64,000 nt of DNA from Sclerodactyla briareus. Lineage: Eukaryota > Echinodermata > Holothuroidea > Dendrochirotida > Sclerodactylidae. The DNA lies in NCBI GenBank assembly GCA_026419785.1, contig JAODTK010005771.1, positions 907,501-971,500 on the forward strand, written 5' to 3'. Positions within the stretch are counted from its first letter, which is position 1. Each line of letters opens with the position of its first letter. Under the pieces are notes generated by a model. That model did no database searches. It saw nothing but the letters and a program-made list of their open reading frames with translations, and was not told the DNA's origin. The position numbers and the translations under genes are program-made. Below are positions 50,701 to 59,700 of this stretch, in pieces.

Positions 50701-53700
50701 TTTTGCAAGGTGAGGATACTTTCAGGCAAGCAGGTCAAGTTCTGCCATGGAGATCGTGGAAGCTTTGCCAGTGTCGGGACTGGTCGCCACTCAGAGCTGC
50801 TCTCATAAATAATGCCAGATTTTACTTACAAAGATAATAAGTCGGAAGCAGTGCAAATGCTGATTGAATCCTCCGTTAAAATAAAATTTTATTACAGACC
50901 GGTGACTGGAGAGTAGTTGTGAGGGCGGGGGTGAACCGATGCAACGGTGGTGACGATCATGGCTATTTCTTTCTGACATGCAGCACTTAACCTACCCCTC
51001 ACGGGGGTGAGGGCTACCTGCCTTGGTGTTGCCTTTGCTCCCTCCCTATTCCTTTTGAGACCTGTTGTGGAGCGGCCAGCGCGAGGAGGCAGGTGTTCGA
51101 TTGATTCAGAGATTGCAGTGGATCAGACCGGCAGATTGTTTCAAATCGACTTTGTCAAGTTGATTGTGTGAGAGGATTACAGGCTAATGAAGTTTGAAAC
51201 AGGAGATCCCTAACCCATGTTCATTTTTCAAACTAACATTTCCTACAAAAAAAGATTTTTCAGTGACGCACACGGCAATCAGTCCGGTGTTATCAATAAT
51301 TATGCCTGGCCAAGTCTACAGCGAGCAGGAAGCGGTTCGATACTACAGTCTGCATGACCTCGTGTGATTCATACGCCGAGATAGCACATCTGTTCCGCTG
51401 TTGCCATGAACAATAGGCTGTCGTCTTGAATATCTTGGCGCAATGTCAAACATGCTTCAATTGCTTTCCTGGCTATCATTTAGAACAAACTTTCTTGAAG
51501 GTCATTTTAGTTCCCCTTGTGAAGTTAGGCGAAATAAAAATAATTTCATTTTTAGCGTCCCCGCCCGCCTCCTTTGTTGGAGATTCTGAAAATTTCTTTT
51601 TTTTTCTTCATTCAGGCCATAACTTTTTTGAAAGAATATTTTGAAAGTCTAACTCCATGGAATCAGTTGCTCTGACAGAGGAACAATTTGAAGCATGTTT
51701 TAGGTTTGGAGAACCCTGTAGAACCATAAAATAAAAAGAATAAAGAGGCCTCCTCCGTCTTTTTCCTGCTTCAAACCTGTCTCTAAGTCTGGTATTTCTC
51801 ATGTTGCATTTGATTTAGAAATGGTTATTATGCAATTCTGGTTATGAATGGCTATAAGTATTAGTTCGAGTTACATGTGGGACACCCATCTGGTATATAA
51901 ACATCTTGATAAGCAATGGTCGGGTTGCCCCAAAAAAAAAAAAAAAAAAAAAAGGGCCACCTCCTCATTTTCGAAAAAGCGGGACGCTAAACATGTTTTT
52001 AGTTTTACTTGGTCTATTGACTGTCGTAATCTATTAACAAGAAAAAGTGCTGTCTGTCTTTGCAAGACTAGGCCGAGCTCAACCCAACCGAATTTGATAC
52101 ATAATCATAAATGGTTTCATGACAGATGACAACTGTTTGGGGGAGTTGTGGACCCTTCTCAATTTTTGCACATTCAGTTTTAACCTTGGAACTCTATCAC
52201 TTCCAGTAAATAGGTGAAATGGTCATGGATCGTATTGATGCCTTCATAATCCGTATTTACTCCAGTGGTGAATTCATTACTTTCATTTTCGGATTGGGCC
52301 ATCAAGGAAGCCCATAAAGTGTCCTCATTTGTTTGCAAATACCCTGGCCCTCCTGGCTTATACTTCCCAAATTTCATTCCCCATTAGATAACCCCTCCAG
52401 GCTAGTCTTCTTTGTCCCCCTATAATCCTGTTATGAGAGGGCCAACATGTGTTTTGGAGTAGAATTCATTCTTCTGAATTAACAACCAGGACTGGAACCT
52501 TTTGAGGTCCTCAGCAGGATAAAAAACTGACTCCTTGAAATTCTGCTCCCCAAATTACCTACTCACTGAACCTATTGTCAGACCCTCATCATGTAGTTTG
52601 GATGATGGGCCAATACAATGGACCACAAGGCCCCATCAACAAGCTTATCTACTTGGATGACCTAATCTTATTTTTCTCTGGGGTGGTGCATTGGACCGTG
52701 GAGGAGGCCACTGGCAGCGAGTGAAACTGATATTGATGTTTGGATCATTCTTTGAGCACATGTCCCAGGAGTTAATGATGGCATTATGTATCCCCCCCCC
52801 CCCCCCCCCTTATTGGTTCAGTCTGAATATTTTCTCTTCCTATTGCCCAATCATTTGGGAGGCGGCCATATTAGACCAGTTCACTGTTTGGTATGGTAAT
52901 GCGGCTGTAGTTTGTTAAGTCCCCTTATCAGACCCCCCCCCCCCTCCTCCAGGTGATGTGTGTCTCTATTCGGATCGGTTATCGATTACCAAGGGTACCG
53001 TCACTGACCACAAGATGTCTGCCACCAAGGAATTTTGCTTTGGGACAATGGCAAATCACAAGCAAACAATGGGAGGGTATAATATATAACATTTGGAGGA
53101 ATGATATATAACAAGAATATTTCCAAAGAAGAAAGATGGCTGTCCAACAGTGCTAAACGAGTTTCCATCACTATTTTTCGAACGCTGCAAGCGTGTAGCT
53201 TGGAACAATATGTTCATTGGTACAGTAAAAGAATGTGGCTCGCATGTGACAGATATTGTAGGCCTATCACCCTCAAGTCTCGCCTCTCCAGAATTTTGGG
53301 GAAGCTGGTCTTGCAGTCACTCTTGCAACACATTTCTTACAATGTTTATGCCACTCCTCAAGGTAAACATAACAACTTCCTTATAGCTCTCACATCTGTT
53401 TCCGAGAATGTTTTTTAGCATCATTTTCGTGGAAAGGGCACGCCATTCTAGTGTATCTCTACTACTAGTGACTCTGGGGGTGCCGCTTTGATTCCTCCAG
53501 CCGGTCCAATGACGCGTCACCTTTCGTTCTGAATTTGATAGCTGCTTCCAACCACAACGCTTTACAAAATTGATCACAGCCTCCCTGTGTAGTCCCCTGA
53601 CTCCAGAGTGCATTTCTAGGCAGAATTCCGGTCGGGTTGACTTAAACCGTGGCATCAGGCGCATGGAGGAAGCAATACCTGCGCTGTACTTGACCTCAAC

Positions 53701-56700
53701 GGAAGGTCTGTCACTAGCCATGTTGTTGGCATTCCCGGGTTGGCCATCTAGCGCTTAATATCGATCAGATCAGGGCAGTGTTGGCGCTAGGATTCATTTT
53801 TCGGGCAGAAATTCCCCCCTTCAAATAAAATTGGGGGGGATCTGACAAAAGTGGGGGGGATTTCTAGAATTTGTTGATTGGCTGTCAGCTACCCTTAATG
53901 CAGTGCCATCGCATTTTGCGATTGATTTTTTTCAGCAGGGTATCGGCCAACATAAGCCCGGTTTTGATGAGCAACGTAATGCATGTTTGTTTTTCTCAGA
54001 ATTATTAAATAACAGCACCTACAGCAAAAATCATTTGTATGTTTGAATAAAAGAAGCCATTGGGCCTATGACCTCCAATCCTACCTGCCCCCTCTAAAAA
54101 TCAGCCACTCTATGCACCCCCCACCCCGTCCCACTCTATGCACCCCCCACCCCGTCCCACTCTATGCACCCCCCACCCCGTCCCACTCTATGCACCCCTC
54201 TGTGACGGCGATCATTTGCAACTGACCCAAACAGATTTAAGGCTATGGTCAGCGCTGGATCACACTCTTGCCCCTCAGCTCCAAATTAGTACAATGTGCC
54301 AGGCATAGCTGTACCATCACTCATCTCGAGCGGTGAGCCAATTTCCCAAAGCCAGCCAAACCTGTCCCCACCCAAGCAAGTCAACATGAATCCCATCACA
54401 GGTAAAATTAGTTTGAATACCCTTAGATTTAGCTGGGCCTGGTGCGAAATCTATGCACCCTCTATAACGGCGATCATTTGCAACTGACCCAAACAGATTT
54501 AAGGCTATGGTCAGCGCTGGATCATACTCTTGCCCCTCAGCTCCAATTAGTACAATGTGCCAGGCATAGCTGTACCATCACTCATCTCGAGCGATGAGCC
54601 AATCTCCCGAAACCAGCCAAACCTGTCCCCACCCAAGCAAGTCAACATGAATCCCATCATAGGTAAAATTAGTTTGAATACTTTTAGATTTAGTTGGGCC
54701 TGGTGCAAAATCGTAACAATCCACCACAGCCAAACCTACACTTGTGGCCTAGCCTTGGCTAGCCCGCAGTGTACTCATTACTCAACACAACCTATGCACA
54801 TATGATTGTATTGGAAGGCTGTGATCGTGAATGACAAACATTGGGTAAATACTCTGGAAATCTTACACCTACTTGAAGTAGAGCTAGCAAAATAGGGAAT
54901 ATTTGAAGTATTTCTATTTGACCTCGATCAATTATGTTTGCGATTACGCAGAACTTTGCAGGAAGTACCGATAGCCTAATCTAAGACAGCAGTATATTAT
55001 TAGGGCCTAATCTATGTGCATATGTGATGTGCACTGCATGTACATATCTTGCCCATAGAAATCTACACTTACAACTAGAAGCAGCTATTGAGGTGTTTAC
55101 TTGCAGCAAATTGGGTTGCGGGGGTACTAGTATTGCGCATAGCTTGTGTATTGCTCCGAGGAACTGAGTCGTCATCATGTATCCGAAGGCTCTTCTACGT
55201 TAGGCATATGACTTCTGTGGTCTTGCTCGTGTAGTTTCACAATATTATGAATGAATGGATATATTGTTTATGTGCCATTAATAAGTACTGGGCTTAATGT
55301 GTGTTGTTTTGTTTGGTGTATGTGCTAATCCAAGCCCCGGACTTTCTGTACTGAAGCTCCTATGCAAAACCGAAGTCAGTGTGGAACCCGTGTTCTAAAC
55401 CTGGACAGCACCCTCAATTATAGTAGTGCAATAGTGACATGTGATTCGGGCGACACGGTTCGCATTTCTTCAGAAGATTGGAATATGTTCTGTTTGACAG
55501 CCTCCTTTAATTCGAGCTTCACATTATTAAGCTCTAGTTCACTCCGTGATGTCATATTTTAACGCTTAGATGGTGATTCTGCAGACGCAATCGATTCGTA
55601 TTCCCGAATTAAATCATGTTGTTTCTGTGCTTCCGTAATAGATGGTCTGATTCCCTGCATTTTCTGAAACAGGTAACACTCACTGAGATGTTGGCAGAAT
55701 CTTGTGGCACCCTATGCGATACCATCTTTACTATGGAGGCTAACAGCGGTAATATTTCGGGTCTCTGGTCGAAGAAATCGCGGATAGAGAGTAAACAAAC
55801 CGACTGTGTTTTCCGATGTTACACTCAATAGGGGCCCCTCACTTCGAGTTGGTGTTCTCTGACTGAAATTTGAACAGGGCACACAATACGCGCTTGATGT
55901 CCTCTCCAGTAATATAATAGCCCATGGCTAATCTCCATCGCAAAAAGAGTGCGGGAATTTCCCGCATACGACCAATTTCTCCGCGGGAATCATGAGAGGA
56001 GTGCGCGAATCCCGTAATCGCGCACCTTAGTGCGAACACTGGATCAGAGACGTATTTTATGCAATGCATTGTCAATGTCCCTGTGGCTTCTTGTTGGAAA
56101 CCTCGAGTCTTCTAGGTTTGAAGTTTGAATCAACCTGTACAAAATGGTGTTGCTCAATACAACAGAGGTAGGGTTTGCAGACATGGATTTTGCAGTTGCT
56201 CCCATCTTCTCTCTCCTGCCTCCCCATTTTCTCCCCTGCCCCCCCCCCTCCCCCCGCCCAGTTGTAATGATCCAAATGTCAGCAGAATTGCTACGCCACT
56301 CATGGAATTCAAGAGAAACGAAGGGCAGTTAGTTACACGAAATACTGGCGGTACTACTGGCTGTCTGCAGTAAACTTTATATTGAGGTTTACAGTTGTAG
56401 TTGTGTTGAATTTTGAAATGTTTCCAGATAGATTACAAGAATTACATCAATTCAAAAGGGAATTCCTTACCAGCGAAATTTTATTATCTTTTTTTCCCAC
56501 AGAATACTGAATAGACATTTTACGCACACTGACGGAAATGGGATCTCTCGGCGGTGTTTGACTCCAATCGATTTCCTTCCGCTGATCCTGCACAGTCTGC
56601 CCATCACGCCACACAGTCGGCCCAACTTACAGAAGGAAATGTGCACAGACGTCGCAACCGGCGCCAGCCGCTCTATGTTCCTTCGGTAAATTTCTCTAGA

Positions 56701-59700
56701 TTTTTGAAAACAAAATAACTTTTTTTTTGAAATTTTGAGAATTGATGCCGGGAAGCCACACTAGAAAGTTTTGTGGTCGGAGAAGTTTTGGTGTTATTGG
56801 ATAATAGGTGATCGGCTGTGGTCAAAGGGATATATGTAAAATTGAATGAATTGCAAGCGGTTGTACGTAATGTGGAGAGGTAAATTTCAGTTTTTACAAC
56901 AATTCCTGCTTAATGGAAACTTGGCAGTTGTAACCCACCCCTATGTCTATAAAGGCCAAGAAGTATGGTGTGACATCGCAATGTGGAAGTCCATGCTTTA
57001 GGGTTACCGTAGCAGATACATAATTATCCTGATCCCAAACTAAACCCAGCTATACCCAAATGAGAAATGCATTTTATTGGTCCTTATGTCCTGTCTGCAA
57101 AGTACGCCTTTTGCAACCCAATGCTTCTACTGGGGGGAAGTTTGGTTGGAGATTTGCAGAAAGGGGGCGCTATTTTGGAAGCAAGTTGCAACTCTATAGT
57201 GCAATCAATAGCCTCAATGTTGATTCATAGGAGGGTGTTAATACTAGTACCAGCTCACTAAGTAAACCCTAGTAATGCTATCTCGTAAGTATGCTAAAAG
57301 AATTATATATTGGTAATGAATAATTTCAGCACAAACGTATGGGCCTAGGGCTACGGAATCTGCAAATAATTCTACCTGCGAGGTTATGCCTATCTCCCAG
57401 TGGCCCCCCACAGGGAGGGGTTAGGTACCGAATGGTGAGAGTCACAAAAATATTACACCATTTCATTCAATTTCCCCAGCTACTGACTGTCTCAAACAAC
57501 CAATGGTTCACTGTCCTTGAAATGATTAACAATGCCACAATACCTACCCGCCTCCCTCCCCATACCAGATCACCCCCCCCCCCCCCCCTTCTTATGCATA
57601 CCCAATGGGGGATCACGGGCCCACCATGTGCATTCCATGACCTCTCAGAATCCAGGGAGACCACCTGTTAAACACTGCCGAATGGGAATGAGAATTCCAG
57701 GCGCTATTCTGTTCACTGTCTGCCAGCCAACCTTGCTGGATGCGTCGTGGCAGGTCTCCAGCCACGGTGAACCAAGGCCTCCCTTTCTGCCTTAGGGGGC
57801 CATAATATGGAGTATTTCTCTGCAGAATTTTGTGGTTACATGGGTCTCAGGCCCTACCATGCTGCCAAAGTTCAAATACCTAATACAACTCGGCTCGGAA
57901 TGATGCCCTCCTGTAAAGTCAGTCGGTATCTTTTAGTGTATACAGTAGCCGCTAGGGTGGCCAGTACTTAATTGTTGAAAAAAAAAAAGACATTTTTAGA
58001 AATGGAAGTGAACTGTAAAATTAGAACAGTAGGCAAGCAATGTTCACTATGAATGGATGCTATTTATATAGACACCAGGTCGAGAAGAGGACACAAGGCA
58101 TTGTCCCAAGCACCTTTCTTCAAATGAAATAATAAATGTGTAGTTAAGAGTCCGCCCTCATAAGATAAAAAATGTCCACGTTTTGGCAGGGACATGTTAA
58201 GACCCGTCTTGCACCTCTGTGAGATTTTGTTTTTCCAACGCAGTCCAGTACGTAGACTTTTTGTTCCCAGCCAATCCAATGTGCATTTGTGCCCTCAAGA
58301 TTTTTGGAGGATACCTGGGAGACATGATAGCTGATGTCTGACTTTTTGAGGCCGAGTCACCTGTGTAACCGTAACAATAAAAACTGTCACTCGGTCACCA
58401 ACTAAATTGAAGGGCGACATGTCCACCAATGGTGGGTCTCCTGGCTGACACACCTTGAAGATCATCCTAGGCGGTTTAAGATTGCCTCGGGGGGACATTC
58501 ACCAGTTGACCCCCAGGGCAATGCGAATCTGCCCTGCGCCTTTGTCCCAGGGGAGTATCAATTGGCGCCCCCTGTTGGTGGACGACGCAACGGTGGGAGG
58601 AATGTGGCTAAGGATTTGGCGACCAGGAAGCCCATGACGGAGGATTTCCCGACTTTCCCCGCCCGATGCACCCCTCTTTGGAGAGGAGGTTTTATCCAAA
58701 GTACGGAGACAATGGGTAATAGGCCGCAAGGCTCAGAGTGCATCATATACCAGATCAGCAATTTGTGAGGAATTTACCTTCTTCCTTCGCGAAGTGTGTG
58801 GGTTGAATGTATATCCCCAGCGGTGCGGGTGTGTTCAGACATATTCCGGAAAGGATCATGTACTTCTTAGGTTTGGACAGGGGGAAAGAAGTGGCTTTCA
58901 CCAAGTGAGATTTGAAGGGTGGGGCGGGGGGGAGGGGGGAAGAAGCAACTCTGGCTTTCACCAAGTGAGATTTGTGAAGGTGGGAGGAGAGGGGGGGGGG
59001 GAGGCGAGTAGTAGAAGTAATTCGATGGGTAGCTCCACCCTAGTTGGCGGAATATGGATTCACTGGAAGTGTGGTTACATGACTTTGAAGAATCCTGATT
59101 AGATTATGATTCCTTCTGATTAGTGTATCAAAGGAATTCAACCGGCAAACTTCTTATAGCGATGAGATAGTAAAAATGAAGACAATTTGTCAATTCTCTC
59201 CATTTCAAGGAATAGCGCAGGAAAAAGTGAGCTTGATAGATGATACGAAAGTACAATACCTCCTGGGAAACATTTTCCCCCTTGGTTTGGACATGTAAAA
59301 TGCCACCCCAATATTTAAAAATTTGTGGAGGGTTGTACATTTTAACCAGTAGCAAAGCGAAAGCATGAATTAAACATTACTTCCACCTGCTTTGCGAAAA
59401 TAAACAAATGATGGTCTGGGGGAGAGCAGGAATTGCCACGATTTGTGGATTAAGGGAAGAGAAAAAGAAAGCAAGGTGAGTGTGGGGAATGAAACGTCAG
59501 CCCTGGATAGGGTGTGGTCCTTCTTTGTGGTTTGAATTCCGTGGTCCAGTGATGAACTTCTAGGAGTATCATGTAATCCGGGTATATTTGTTGCGGATAT
59601 GTTTAGGCTACAGTAGTTCGGATTCCTACTGGGAATGCACGTCTTTTGATGTTAGCAATACTGCCAACAGGCAGTTATGATGTTTACAGGTTAAGAGAAG

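Noticed and set aside
53240..53340. RPITLKSRLSRILGKLVLQ, resembling the RPIxLxxxxxKxLEKxV motif of non-LTR reverse transcriptases
   Set aside because: Flanking residues on both sides do not continue the domain in any frame; probably chance or too decayed to call.
55362..55562. Frame with spaced cysteines after a NPSPG word, faintly like the zinc-finger ORF1 region of CR1/L2 elements
   Set aside because: Most of the expected cysteines and histidine are missing, and no reverse transcriptase follows.
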